Shown here: one piece after another, positions 24,722 to 32,867 of the stretch | Layout: each line of letters opens with the position of its first letter | How positions within the stretch are numbered: position 1 is the first letter of the stretch | Assembly: GCF_003850565.1 (NCBI RefSeq) | Contig: NZ_CP027706.1 | Span: 6,262,001 to 6,326,000, forward strand | Length of the DNA stretch: 64,000 nt | Source: Pseudomonas sessilinigenes | GTDB lineage: Bacteria; Pseudomonadota; Gammaproteobacteria; Pseudomonadales; Pseudomonadaceae | Reading direction: 5' to 3' | Position numbers and translations under genes: made by a program | Notes under the pieces: generated by a model | Told to the model about the DNA's origin: nothing | Databases searched by the model: none | What the model saw: the letters and a program-made list of their open reading frames with translations, nothing else

Positions 24722-25627
24722 ATGGAACTGCGTCATCTGCGCTATTTCCAGGTACTGGGGGAAACCCTCAATTTCACCCGTGCCGCCGAACGCCTGCACA
24801 TCGCCCAGCCGCCCCTGAGCCGGCAGATCCAGCAGCTGGAAGACGAGTTGGGGGTGCTGTTGCTGGAGCGTGGCCGACCGCTGCGCCTGACCGCCGCCGG
24901 ACGTTTCTTCTACGAGCACTCCAACCGGGTACTGGAGCAGTTGGGCAAGGTCTGCGACAACACCCGGCGCATCGGCCTGGGGCACAAGACCTGGCTGGGC
25001 ATCGGTTTTGCCCCCTCGACCCTGTACGGCGTACTGCCGCAACTGATCCGCCGCCTGCGCAACAACGAGACCCTGGAGCTGGAGCTGGGACTCTCGGAGA
25101 TGACCACCTTGCAGCAAGTGGAAGCCTTGAAAGCCGGGCGCATCGATATCGGCTTCGGGCGCATCCCGATCGACGACCCGGCCATCATGCAGAAGGTATT
25201 GACCGAAGACCCCTTGGTCGCCGCCCTGCCCGCCGGGCATCCACTGCTGGGGCAAACCGTGAGCCTTGCACAATTGGCGCAGGAGCCCTTCGTGCTGTAC
25301 CCGGCCAACCCGCGGCCGAGCTACGCCGACCATGTGATCGCGCTGTTCAATGCCCGGGGCCTGAACTTGAAGATCGCCCAGTGGACCAACGAATTGCAGA
25401 CCGCCATCGGCCTGGTGGGCGCCGGCATCGGCATCACCCTGGTGCCGGCCTCGGTACAGGTGCTGCATCGCGACGACATCGGTTTTTGCCCGCTGCTGGA
25501 AACCGAGGCCACCTCGCCGATCATCCTCAGCCGCCGGATCGGTGAGCCGTCGCCAGGGCTCACCCACTGCCTGCACCTGATCGCCCAGCTGCGCGCCGAG
25601 CTCGACCGGCCTGCCGTCGACACCTGA
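24722..25627 (+). CDS. catR: LysR-family activator of the cat operon
   Basis: LysR regulator of 301 residues beginning MELRHLRYFQVLGETLNFTR, with recognition helix AQPPLSRQIQQLEDELG. The effector domain has GFGRIPIDDPAIMQ and GAGIGITLVPASVQVL, typical of CatR/BenM. It responds to cis,cis-muconate and activates catBCA while repressing itself through the shared operator at 24685-24699. ATG at 24722 has AAGGAGG seven bases upstream; the frame open from 24698 overlaps the operator and is not preferred. Confidence 0.94.
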   Translation: MELRHLRYFQVLGETLNFTRAAERLHIAQPPLSRQIQQLEDELGVLLLERGRPLRLTAAGRFFYEHSNRVLEQLGKVCDNTRRIGLGHKTWLGIGFAPSTLYGVLPQLIRRLRNNETLELELGLSEMTTLQQVEALKAGRIDIGFGRIPIDDPAIMQKVLTEDPLVAALPAGHPLLGQTVSLAQLAQEPFVLYPANPRPSYADHVIALFNARGLNLKIAQWTNELQTAIGLVGAGIGITLVPASVQVLHRDDIGFCPLLETEATSPIILSRRIGEPSPGLTHCLHLIAQLRAELDRPAVDT

Positions 25628-25662
25628 AAAAACGCCGGCCCTATCGTTCGACAGGGCCGGCG
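25627..25662 (-). terminator. Rho-independent terminator of the outer-membrane protein gene
   Basis: Stem CGCCGGCCCT / AGGGCCGGCG (10 bp, 10-base loop, 25633-25662), followed on the minus strand by six T. It ends transcription of the leftward gene 25693-26445. On the plus strand no T-run follows, so it is a weaker stop for catR. Confidence 0.85.
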
Positions 25663-25692
25663 GTCAGTTCTGTGCCTATGGTTGGCAGCGCC

Positions 25693-26445
25693 CTAGAACG
25701 CCAGGCCGACCTTGAAGCCGTACTCGTCGCGCTTGAGCTTGGTGTTGTCGGCCACAGGGGTATCCTCGTCCAGCTTGTACTCGGTGTGGGTGTAGTAGAC
25801 CCCGGCCATTACCGGCAACGAACCGTTCTGGTTCATCAGGAAATTGACTTCGGCATAGGGGTTGGTGCGGTTCTTCAGGTCCACGGTGTCGCTGCCGACA
25901 TCATCCACCTTCAAGCGTGCCCGGCCATTGATGGTATGACGGGCCCCCAACTCCACGCGCATGGTCACGTCGTCGAACTGGTGGTTATAGCCCAGGGCCG
26001 CCTTGGCGAAGGGTGACTTGTTGGTGAGTTTCATGTCGTAGTCGCCGGTGTCCGGCTCGTAGCGGGTCCAGGTGTAGCCACCGCCCACCAGCACATCGAC
26101 GAAGTTGCGCGCGTCCAGGGCGGCGCGCCAGCCCAGGTCCAGGTCGGCCTGGCCTTCCTTGAGCTTGTTGTCGTTTTTCTTGCCGAACTTGGCTTCGATC
26201 CCGGCCTGGTAGATCAGGCCCGACTCAGCGGTCATCTTGTTGCCGAAGTTGTAGAACACGCCACCCTCGCCCAAGTGTTCCTTATCGCTCTTGCTACCGC
26301 CTTCGAGCTTGAAGTCGTTGTAGCTGCCGAGAATCCCCAGGGTGGAGATCGGCCCGGTGTCTGGTGCGGCCATGGCATTGCTGGAAAGTGCCAGCAAGGT
26401 GGCGGCAGAAGTGCTGGCCAGAAGGGTTGCGAATACCTTAGACAT
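25693..26445 (-). CDS. outer-membrane beta-barrel protein
   Basis: Protein of 250 residues with a signal peptide (KVFATLLASTSAATLLALSS, cleavage AMA/AP near residue 26). Alternating amphipathic strands with many tyrosines and glycines (TLGILGSYNDFKLEGG; DVLVGGGYTWTRYEP; AVELGARHT-like RVELGARHTINGRAR) end in KRDEYGFKVGLAF. The terminal aromatic residue is the usual outer-membrane assembly signal. Probably an eight- to ten-stranded barrel. GGGAGA ribosome site. It sits next to catR in convergent orientation; a link to aromatic uptake is only positional. Confidence 0.8.
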   Translation of the reverse strand: MSKVFATLLASTSAATLLALSSNAMAAPDTGPISTLGILGSYNDFKLEGGSKSDKEHLGEGGVFYNFGNKMTAESGLIYQAGIEAKFGKKNDNKLKEGQADLDLGWRAALDARNFVDVLVGGGYTWTRYEPDTGDYDMKLTNKSPFAKAALGYNHQFDDVTMRVELGARHTINGRARLKVDDVGSDTVDLKNRTNPYAEVNFLMNQNGSLPVMAGVYYTHTEYKLDEDTPVADNTKLKRDEYGFKVGLAF

Positions 26446-26595
26446 CGTGTGTGAATCTCCCTGTTTGATAAAGGCAAATGCTGCAGGAGCCTTTTCGAGG
26501 GAAACCCAAAGCAAAAGGTTCTATTTATTTTTCACGCTTTTTTCACATCGCTATAGCTAGCGCCTCACTCCCTGGAGTAATGCCGATCAGTCAAG

Positions 26596-26720
26596 GAAAT
26601 GGCAGGAGCGAGGCTTGCCCGCGATGGACTTCAGAACGCTGGGTTTATCCCGTAAACATGCGCTAGCGTTAACGAGCATCGCGAGCAATCGAGCGTCGAC
26701 CGGCTGCTCCTACAGGAGGC
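26596..26720. repeat. REP/BIME pair in the 26446-26813 gene-less stretch
   Basis: GGAGCGAGGCTTGCCCGCGAT at one end and ATCGCGAGCAATCGAGCG ... GGCTGCTCCTACAGGAGG at the other, in inverted orientation about 60 bp apart: the Pseudomonas REP pattern. The rest of the 368-bp stretch holds only the outer-membrane gene leader and the upstream region of the RDD gene. Confidence 0.6.
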
Positions 26721-26813
26721 TCCCTCGCTTAAGTGAACAGCATTACGCTACCTGGGGAGACTTTAGGTCGTACAATAGGCCGTTCAATACAGAGCGTAGT
26801 CTTGGGGCAATGC

Positions 26814-27269
26814 ATGGAAGTATCGAGAGCCGGCCTGATCATCCGGCGCATTCTGGCCTACCTCGCCGACGGCATGCTGGTACTGCTGCTGTGGTTCGCC
26901 CTGTGCCGACTGGCCGAACACCTCCAATACCCGGATCTGGAGCAATTCTCCACCTGGTGTCTGTTGGCCACCTGGTGCCTGTATTTTCCCCTCAGCGAAT
27001 ATCTGTTGCGTGGCTACACCGCCGGCAAGGTCCTTTGCGGCCTGCAAGTGATCAATGGCATCGGCCAGCCGCCCTCGCTGTTGCAGGTGCTGATCCGCTC
27101 AGCGACCCGACCGTTCGAAGCCGCCATCAGTCCCGCGACCCTGCTGATTTGCTGCGAGTCCAGCCGCGGCCAGCGCATCGGCGACCGGCTGGCGCGGACC
27201 TATGTCATCCCGCGCAAGGACCTGGTGCGGCTCCGTGGCTTGATCGCCGCCCAGACGGGCCTGCCCTGA
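26814..27269 (+). CDS. RDD family membrane protein
   Basis: Protein of about 151 residues. An RDD domain is visible in GLIIRRILAYLADGMLVLLL (the Arg-Asp positions of the first helix), YTAGKVLCGLQVIN and GQRIGDRLARTYVI, with three or four transmembrane segments. Family members are proposed ion antiporters or membrane modifiers. The frame is open from 26733, but ATG 26814 (MEVSRAGLIIRR) is closer to the family start and has GGGG eight bases upstream. Function not proven for the family. Confidence 0.75.
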   Translation: MEVSRAGLIIRRILAYLADGMLVLLLWFALCRLAEHLQYPDLEQFSTWCLLATWCLYFPLSEYLLRGYTAGKVLCGLQVINGIGQPPSLLQVLIRSATRPFEAAISPATLLICCESSRGQRIGDRLARTYVIPRKDLVRLRGLIAAQTGLP

Positions 27270-27330
27270 GCATCTGGCCGTAACGAACTCAATCGCGCGC
27301 CTTGGCGTGGCGCTCTTTCCGGGAGTATTC

Positions 27331-27666
27331 ATGGCAATCGATCAATACCCGCATGAACAGGCCTTGGGCAAGTTCCTCGAGCAGCGCCCCGAGTTGCGCG
27401 AACAACTGGACAACCTCAACCCGCTGGAAGCCCGGGCCCGGGGCGAAACCCCGGCGCAGTACCGCGCCGAGCGCCTGCACGAAGCCTTCGAGGCCGAAGC
27501 CGAGCGCCTGGGGTTGTTCGCCTGGGAACTGAGCCTGCAACTGACCGCCGCCAGCCCGGAGGAATTCCAGGCCCAGCGCCTTGAAGTACACAAGGAGGTG
27601 GCGCAAATGGCCGGGATGCCATGGGACGAATATTGCGCCCTGCATCACCTCGACCCACGGCCTTGA
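27331..27666 (+). CDS. DUF6388-like conserved hypothetical protein
   Basis: Cytoplasmic, acidic, helical protein of 111 residues starting MAIDQYPHEQALGKFLEQRP with GGGAG six bases upstream. Conserved-looking core: RAERLHEAFEAEAERLGLFA, WELSLQLTA, LEVHKEVAQMAG, DEYCAL. I recall this pattern from Pseudomonas proteins labelled DUF6388, but cannot confirm. It lies 61 bp after the RDD gene and 40 bp before the YoaK gene on the same strand. Confidence 0.7.
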   Translation: MAIDQYPHEQALGKFLEQRPELREQLDNLNPLEARARGETPAQYRAERLHEAFEAEAERLGLFAWELSLQLTAASPEEFQAQRLEVHKEVAQMAGMPWDEYCALHHLDPRP

Positions 27667-27706
27667 ACCGCATCGCCCCCGCTGTCCCGGTACAGGAGAA
27701 CCGCCG

Positions 27707-28411
27707 ATGTTGCCTTCGACTTCCACTCACTCCGCCAGTGCCGCCTTGCAGCACACGCAGAAATGGCGCGGGCGGATCGGCCTCGGGCTAGTGGCGTGTC
27801 TCTCGGTACTGGCCGGGATGACCGACGCCATAGGCTTCATGGCCACCGGGGATTTCGTGTCCTTCATGAGCGGCAACACCACGCGCATGGCAGTGGCCAT
27901 CAGCGATGGCGAGCCAGGTCTGGTACTGCGCCTGCTGATGCTGGTGGCGACGTTCATCGTCGGCAATGCACTGGGGGTGATCGTCAGCCGCCTGGCTGGA
28001 CATCGCACCCTGCCCTTGCTACTGGGCATCGCCGCCCTGTTGTGTGCGTCGGCGGCCTGGCCTTTCGAGCAGCAACTGCCGGCCCTGCTGGCGGCGATCA
28101 CCGCCATGGGCATGCTCAACGCGGCGGTGGAGGAAGTGAACGGCCTGCCCATCGGCCTGACCTATGTCACCGGGGCGTTATCGCGCTTTGGCCGGGGCCT
28201 GGGGCGCTGGGCCCTGGGGGAGCGCCGCAACGGCTGGCGGGTGCAGTTGATTCCCTGGAGCGGGATGTTCGCCGGGGCGGTACTGGGGGCGTTGCTGGAG
28301 CAGCACCTGGGGCTGAAGGCACTGTACGCCAGTGGCGTGTTCGCAGCGCTGCTGGGCGTGGTCTCGTTGAAGATTCCACGCCGCTGGCAGCTGGGCTACA
28401 AGAGTCGCTGA
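27707..28411 (+). CDS. YoaK/DUF1275 family membrane protein
   Basis: Membrane protein of 234 residues with six predicted helices. DUF1275 signature: LSVLAGMTDAIGFMATGDFV followed by SFMSGNTTRMAV, and later NAAVEEVNGLPIGLTYVTGA. ATG at 27707 follows CAGGAGAACCGCCG. An upstream extension of the frame into the preceding gene is not supported. Members are proposed transporters, with no firm substrate. It ends 12 bp before the convergent SDR gene. Confidence 0.85.
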   Translation: MLPSTSTHSASAALQHTQKWRGRIGLGLVACLSVLAGMTDAIGFMATGDFVSFMSGNTTRMAVAISDGEPGLVLRLLMLVATFIVGNALGVIVSRLAGHRTLPLLLGIAALLCASAAWPFEQQLPALLAAITAMGMLNAAVEEVNGLPIGLTYVTGALSRFGRGLGRWALGERRNGWRVQLIPWSGMFAGAVLGALLEQHLGLKALYASGVFAALLGVVSLKIPRRWQLGYKSR

Positions 28412-28423
28412 GAGCTGTTGCGA

Positions 28424-29170
28424 TCAGCTGAACAGACCTCCGCTGTCGGTATCGATGACGATGGACGACAAGCTGATGTGACGGGGTCGAGTCAAGGCGA
28501 AGACCACGGCCTCGACGACATCGCGGTTGGTACCCTGCTCACCCTTCTGCCGCGCCGGGACCTGCTGCCAGGCCGGGTCCAGCGGCGAGATGTCTTCCAG
28601 ATAGGGCGGATGCACGCAAAGCGAACGCACCGGTGTGCCGTTGAGCACCTGCCGCAAGCCGTCGGCCAGCGCCAGCTGCCCGTGCTTGGCGGCATAGAAC
28701 GGCAGCGACACGCTGTGCAGGGGTGCATTGGGCAAGCCGCTGATGGAGCCGATGGTGACGATGTCCGGGCGGCTGGAGGCCTTGAGTGCCGGCAGCAGGC
28801 CCTGGGTCAAGAGGAACGTGCCACTGAGGGCCGCGTCGATCACCCCGGTGACTTCGGCAACACTGTGGGGTTGCTCGCTCGCCTCCAGCCACATGGCACC
28901 GTTGTTGATCAGGATGTCCACCTGGGGATAGCGCACGTGGATCTCGGCCAGGGCCGCCTTGACGCTGTCGCTGTTGGCCAGGTCCACCACCACCTGCCCG
29001 GCAGCACGACCGGTGCGTTGCTCGATGGCGCCGCTGACCTCGGCCAGCGCTTGCGGGTTGCGCCCACAGAGGATCAACTGGCATCCCAGGTCCGCCAGGG
29101 CAATGGCCAGCGCCGCCCCCAGTCCACGCCCTGCCCCCGTTACCACGACCACCGCCGAATCCAGATTCAT
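28424..29170 (-). CDS. SDR family NAD(P)-dependent oxidoreductase
   Basis: Classical short-chain dehydrogenase of 248 residues. Cofactor motif VVTGAGRGLGAALA, then NNGAMW (NNAG-like), the catalytic serine in TIGSISGLPN and YAAKHGQLAL (Y-x3-K). The Rossmann pattern with CGRNPQALAE after beta2 suggests NADP. Ribosome site AAGGAGCGAGG. Alone on its strand between the YoaK gene and tusD. Substrate unknown; the C-terminus (SLSSIVIDTDSGGLFS) is not diagnostic. Confidence 0.85.
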   Translation of the reverse strand: MNLDSAVVVVTGAGRGLGAALAIALADLGCQLILCGRNPQALAEVSGAIEQRTGRAAGQVVVDLANSDSVKAALAEIHVRYPQVDILINNGAMWLEASEQPHSVAEVTGVIDAALSGTFLLTQGLLPALKASSRPDIVTIGSISGLPNAPLHSVSLPFYAAKHGQLALADGLRQVLNGTPVRSLCVHPPYLEDISPLDPAWQQVPARQKGEQGTNRDVVEAVVFALTRPRHISLSSIVIDTDSGGLFS

Positions 29171-29348
29171 CTTCCCTCGCTCCTTGTCCCAGGCTGAATT
29201 GAAGGCGCGAGTCTAGCCGCCTTGACTGCCGGCGACCCGGACAAAGCTTTACTCGATATGTCCTGCAGCTGGAGCCCGGGCCAAACGGGTTTAGCCGATC
29301 CCCGGAGAAAGCTTTATCATGGCCGCCGAGTTATCCATCGAGGCCGTC

Positions 29349-29741
29349 ATGAAGTTCGCCATCGCCCTGTTTTCCGCCGCCCATGCGCCCTCCTCGCGCC
29401 GCGCCCTGCTGTTCGCCCAGGCGGCGCTGGCCGGCGGACACGAGATCGTCCGGCTGTTTTTCTACCAGGACGGTGTGTACAACGCTGCCAACAGCATCGT
29501 CACACCCCAGGACGAGCAGGACTTGCCCCGGGAATGGCGCGAGTTCGTCCATCAGCACCAACTGGATGCCGTGGTATGCATCGCCGCGGCCCTGCGCCGG
29601 GGTACGCTCAATGCCGACGAGGCCCAGCGCTACCAGCGCACGGCGGTGAACATCGAGGCGCCCTGGGAGCTTTCCGGGCTCGGGCAGTTGCATGACGCGG
29701 TGCAGAGCGCCGACCGCCTGATCTGTTTTGGAGGAGCCTGA
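29349..29741 (+). CDS. tusD: sulfurtransferase complex subunit TusD
   Basis: DsrE-family protein of 130 residues, the catalytic subunit of the TusBCD complex that passes persulfide sulfur from TusA to TusE for 2-thiouridine formation in tRNA. Active cysteine C77 is in AVVCIAAALRRG. Ends DRLICFGGA. Start ATG 29349 has GAGG six bases upstream. First of four linked tus genes; the acceptor enzyme MnmA is also in this window (51556). Confidence 0.93.
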   Translation: MKFAIALFSAAHAPSSRRALLFAQAALAGGHEIVRLFFYQDGVYNAANSIVTPQDEQDLPREWREFVHQHQLDAVVCIAAALRRGTLNADEAQRYQRTAVNIEAPWELSGLGQLHDAVQSADRLICFGGA

Positions 29742-29742
29742 G

Positions 29743-30105
29743 ATGGCCAAGTCCCTGCTGCTGATCAGCCGCCAGGCCCCCTGGTCCGGTCCGGCCGCCC
29801 GCGAAGCCCTGGATATCGTCCTGGCCGGTGGCGCCTTCGACCTGCCCATCGGCCTGCTGTTTCTCGACGATGGCGTGCTGCAACTGATGCCCGGCCAACA
29901 GGCCAAGGCCCTGCGCCAGAAGGACCTGGCCGCCAACCTTCAGGCATTGTCGCTGTTCGGTGTGGACGAGCTGTTCGCCTGCCGCACCAGCCTCGACGCC
30001 CGGGGCCTGGACCCGAACAGCCTGGGCCTCGATACCGTCCAATTGCTCAGCGCCCCGGAGCTGGCCGGGATCATCGACCGTTATGACCAGGTGATTACCC
30101 TCTGA
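29743..30105 (+). CDS. tusC: sulfurtransferase complex subunit TusC
   Basis: DsrF-family subunit of 120 residues beginning MAKSLLLISRQAPWSGPAAR, with FLDDGVLQLMPGQQ in the middle and QVITL at the end. It forms the heterohexamer with TusB and TusD. It starts one base after the tusD stop codon, with GGAG inside the end of tusD, and overlaps tusB by one base. Confidence 0.92.
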   Translation: MAKSLLLISRQAPWSGPAAREALDIVLAGGAFDLPIGLLFLDDGVLQLMPGQQAKALRQKDLAANLQALSLFGVDELFACRTSLDARGLDPNSLGLDTVQLLSAPELAGIIDRYDQVITL

Positions 30106-30401
30106 TGTCGACCTTGCATGTGTTGTCCCACTCACCCTTCACCGACGACCGCCTGGCCAGTTGCCTGCGCCTGCTGGGGAGCGCCGATGCGTTGCTGCTG
30201 TGCGGCGACGCGGCCTATGCCCTGCAACCCGGTACCGCGCCCTGCAACGAGCTGGAAGCACGCGACGGCCTGAAACTCTACGTGCTGGAAGAGGACCTGC
30301 GCGCCCGGGGCCTGGCCCTGCCCGCCTGGGCCGAGGCCGTGGACTATCCCGGCTTCGTCGAACTGTCGATCCAGCATGACAAGGTCAACACCTGGCTATG
30401 A
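30105..30401 (+). CDS. tusB: sulfurtransferase complex subunit TusB
   Basis: DsrH-family subunit of 98 residues (MSTLHVLSHSPFTDDRLASC; ALLLCGDAAYAL; ending HDKVNTWL). Third member of the TusBCD hexamer. The ATG shares its first base with the tusC TGA, and its own stop overlaps tusE by four bases, showing tight translational coupling. Confidence 0.92.
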   Translation: MSTLHVLSHSPFTDDRLASCLRLLGSADALLLCGDAAYALQPGTAPCNELEARDGLKLYVLEEDLRARGLALPAWAEAVDYPGFVELSIQHDKVNTWL

Positions 30402-30733
30402 ACACCCTCACCGTGGGCGCGCGCGCCATCGAACTGGACAAGGACGGCTACCTGGCCGACCTCACCGACTGGTCCGCCGAAGTGGCCCAGGCCCTGGCGG
30501 CCACCGAGGAACTGGAGCTGGGCCCCGAGCATTGGGAAATCATCGAGCTGCTCCAGGCTTTCTACCGGGAGTTCCAGCTGTCGCCCGCCACCCGCCCCCT
30601 GATCAAGTACACCGCCCTCAAGCTGGGCCCGGACAAGGGCAACAGCCTGCACCTGAACCGCCTGTTCAAGGGCACTCCTGCCAAACTGGCCGCCAAGCTG
30701 GCAGGCCTGCCGAAGCCGACCAATTGCCTATGA
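30398..30733 (+). CDS. tusE: sulfur relay protein TusE (DsrC family)
   Basis: Protein of 111 residues, DsrC/TusE fold. It accepts persulfide from TusD and delivers it to MnmA on the tRNA. Motifs: YLADLTDWS, LTPEHWEII-like LGPEHWEIIELLQAFYREFQ, PATRPLIKY and the flexible C-terminal arm KPTNCL carrying the essential penultimate cysteine C110. Overlaps the next gene by four bases. Confidence 0.94.
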   Translation: MNTLTVGARAIELDKDGYLADLTDWSAEVAQALAATEELELGPEHWEIIELLQAFYREFQLSPATRPLIKYTALKLGPDKGNSLHLNRLFKGTPAKLAAKLAGLPKPTNCL

Positions 30734-31731
30734 ACGATTTCGCCCCCCTGCTCACGCAAACCCCGGACGAGCATCCCTTCGCCCAGTTCGTACGAATTCT
30801 TGGCAAGGGCAAGCGCGGCGCCCGTGGCCTGACCCAGGCAGAAGCCCGGGAAGCCATGGGCATGCTGCTGGACGGCAAGGTCGAGGACACCCAGCTCGGC
30901 GCCTTCCTCATGCTGCTGCGGCACAAGGAGGAAAGCCCGGAGGAACTGGCCGGCTTCACCCAGGCCCTGCGCGAGCGCCTGGATGTCCCGGCCATCCGCC
31001 TGGACCTGGACTGGCCGACCTATGCCGGCAAGAAGCGCCACCTGCCGTGGTACCTGCTGGCAGCCAAGTGCCTGGCCCAGAACGGCGTGCGCATCCTGCT
31101 CCACGGCGCTGGCGCCCACACCGCCGGGCGCCTGTACACCGAACAATTGCTGGAACCGCTGGGCATTCCCTTGTGCCGTGATTGGCAGGCGGTGGCTACG
31201 GCCCTGGACCAGGGCAACCTGGCGTTCATCCCCCTGGTGGACTGGGCGCCACAACTGCAGCGGATGATCGACCTGCGCAACGTCCTCGGCCTGCGCTCGC
31301 CAATCCACTCCCTGGCCCGCCAGCTCAACCCCCTGGGCGCCCGTTGCGGGCTGCAGAGCATCTTCCACCCCGGCTACCAGGCGGTGCACCGCGAGGCCGC
31401 CAGCCTTTTGGGCGACAACGTCATAGTGATCAAGGGCGATGGTGGCGAGATCGAAATCAATCCGGACGCCATCAGCCACTTGTACGGCACCCGCGATGGC
31501 ATCGCCTGGGACGAGGAATGGCCCGCGCTGTCGGCGCAACGCCATGTGAAACCGGCCAGCCTGGAACCCGAGCATCTCAAGGCGCTATGGCGCGGCGAGG
31601 TTGAAGACAGCTACCCGCAACTGGCGCTGCTGGCGACCATGGCCCTGGCCCTGCGCGGCCTGGGCACGCCCCGGGAGCAGGCCTTCGAGCTGGCCCAGCA
31701 GTATTGGGATGCCCGCGATAGATCGATCTGA
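30730..31731 (+). CDS. ybiB: glycosyl transferase family protein, YbiB/TrpD2-like
   Basis: Protein of 333 residues related to anthranilate phosphoribosyltransferase (TrpD): FAQFVRILGKGKRGARGLTQ, EAREAMGMLLDGKVEDTQLG AFLMLLR-type N-domain, GVRILLHGAGAHTAG replacing the PRPP loop, and VIKGDGGEIEINPDA. YbiB/TrpD2 proteins of this kind bind nucleic acid and lack known phosphoribosyltransferase activity; in E. coli ybiB is linked to SOS. The ATG overlaps the tusE stop, making it the fifth gene of the tus operon. Its role with tRNA thiolation is unknown. Confidence 0.85.
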   Translation: MNDFAPLLTQTPDEHPFAQFVRILGKGKRGARGLTQAEAREAMGMLLDGKVEDTQLGAFLMLLRHKEESPEELAGFTQALRERLDVPAIRLDLDWPTYAGKKRHLPWYLLAAKCLAQNGVRILLHGAGAHTAGRLYTEQLLEPLGIPLCRDWQAVATALDQGNLAFIPLVDWAPQLQRMIDLRNVLGLRSPIHSLARQLNPLGARCGLQSIFHPGYQAVHREAASLLGDNVIVIKGDGGEIEINPDAISHLYGTRDGIAWDEEWPALSAQRHVKPASLEPEHLKALWRGEVEDSYPQLALLATMALALRGLGTPREQAFELAQQYWDARDRSI

Positions 31732-31819
31732 TCGATCCTGATCACCCAGGTTTTGCGCTTTTTGTTCGAGCGCCCAGGCATAGACTGCACTCCTACGCAT
31801 AACAGCTGAGGAGCATTCC

Positions 31820-32821
31820 ATGGGTTTGCTGATCGAAGGACGCTGGCATGACCAGTGGTACGCCAGCGGCAAGGACGGGTCTTTCCAACGAGAACAGGCC
31901 CAGCGGCGCCACTGGGTCACCGCCGATGGCCGCCCCGGGCCCAGCGGCGAAGGCGGCTTCGCGGCCGAAGCCGGGCGTTACCACCTTTATGTTTCGCTGG
32001 CCTGCCCCTGGGCCCATCGCACCTTGATCGTGCGCCAGCTCAAGGGCCTGGAGAGCCTGGTGGAGGTGTCGGTGGTGAGCTGGTTGATGCGCGAGCATGG
32101 CTGGACCTTCGACCCGTCCCAAGGCTCCAGCGGCGATCACCTGGACGGCCTGGATTTCCTGCACCAGCGCTATACCGCCGACACCCCGGACTATACCGGT
32201 CGCGTCACCGTGCCCTTGCTGTGGGACAAGCAGCAGCGGCGCATCGTCAGCAATGAGTCGGCGGAGATCATCCGCATGTTCAACAGCGCTTTCGATGGGT
32301 TGACCGGCAATCCCCTGGACCTCTATCCGCAGCCATTGCGAGCCCGTATCGACGAACTCAACGGGCGCATCTATCCGGCCCTGAACAATGGCGTGTACCG
32401 CGCCGGCTTCGCCACTTCGCAACAGGCCTACGAGGCGGCCTTCGATGAGGTGTTTGCCGAGCTGGACGCCCTGGAAGCCTTGCTCGATGACCAACGCTAC
32501 CTCGCCGGCCAGTACCTGACCGAGGCGGATGTACGCCTGTTCACCACGCTGGTTCGATTCGACGCGGTGTACCACGGCCATTTCAAATGCAACCTGCGAC
32601 GTATCGCCGACTACCCGAACCTGTCCAACTGGCTTCGCGAGCTGTACCAATGGCCGGGAATTGCCGCAACCGTGGACTTTACCCATATCAAGGGGCACTA
32701 CTACGCCAGCCACGCCAGCATCAACCCGACCGGCATCGTGCCCAAGGGGCCATTGCAGGATTTCGAGGGCAGCCATGATCGACAGCGCTTGAGCGGACGC
32801 GGGATATGGCGCAGAGATTGA
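31820..32821 (+). CDS. glutathionyl-hydroquinone reductase (YqjG/Xi-class GST)
   Basis: Xi-class glutathione transferase of 333 residues. Thioredoxin-fold N-domain with catalytic cysteine in SLACPWAHRTLIVRQLKGLE, the VPLLWDKQQ and SNESAEIIRMFN motifs for glutathione binding, then an all-helical C-domain (YLTEADVRLFTTLVRFDAVY; NPTGIVPKGP). The enzyme reduces glutathionyl-hydroquinones with GSH. Ribosome site GAGGAG. Monocistronic, converging on cysG; useful alongside the aromatic pathway, though no regulatory link is visible. Confidence 0.92.
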   Translation: MGLLIEGRWHDQWYASGKDGSFQREQAQRRHWVTADGRPGPSGEGGFAAEAGRYHLYVSLACPWAHRTLIVRQLKGLESLVEVSVVSWLMREHGWTFDPSQGSSGDHLDGLDFLHQRYTADTPDYTGRVTVPLLWDKQQRRIVSNESAEIIRMFNSAFDGLTGNPLDLYPQPLRARIDELNGRIYPALNNGVYRAGFATSQQAYEAAFDEVFAELDALEALLDDQRYLAGQYLTEADVRLFTTLVRFDAVYHGHFKCNLRRIADYPNLSNWLRELYQWPGIAATVDFTHIKGHYYASHASINPTGIVPKGPLQDFEGSHDRQRLSGRGIWRRD

Positions 32822-32827
32822 ACGCAC

Positions 32828-32861
32828 TCGCCGCCACGATGCAGGAACACCGTGACGGCGA
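32828..32861. terminator. imperfect hairpin between convergent GST and cysG genes
   Basis: CGCCGCCACGATG and CACCGTGACGGCG form an interrupted stem with a six-base loop in the 46-bp space between two convergent stops. No clear T-run follows on either strand, so it is a weak candidate for a shared terminator. Confidence 0.4.
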
Positions 32862-32867
32862 AACGTT

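Noticed and set aside
25627..25662. Terminator for catR on the plus strand
   Set aside because: The hairpin is strong, but the T-run is only on the minus strand, so its main user is the outer-membrane protein gene.
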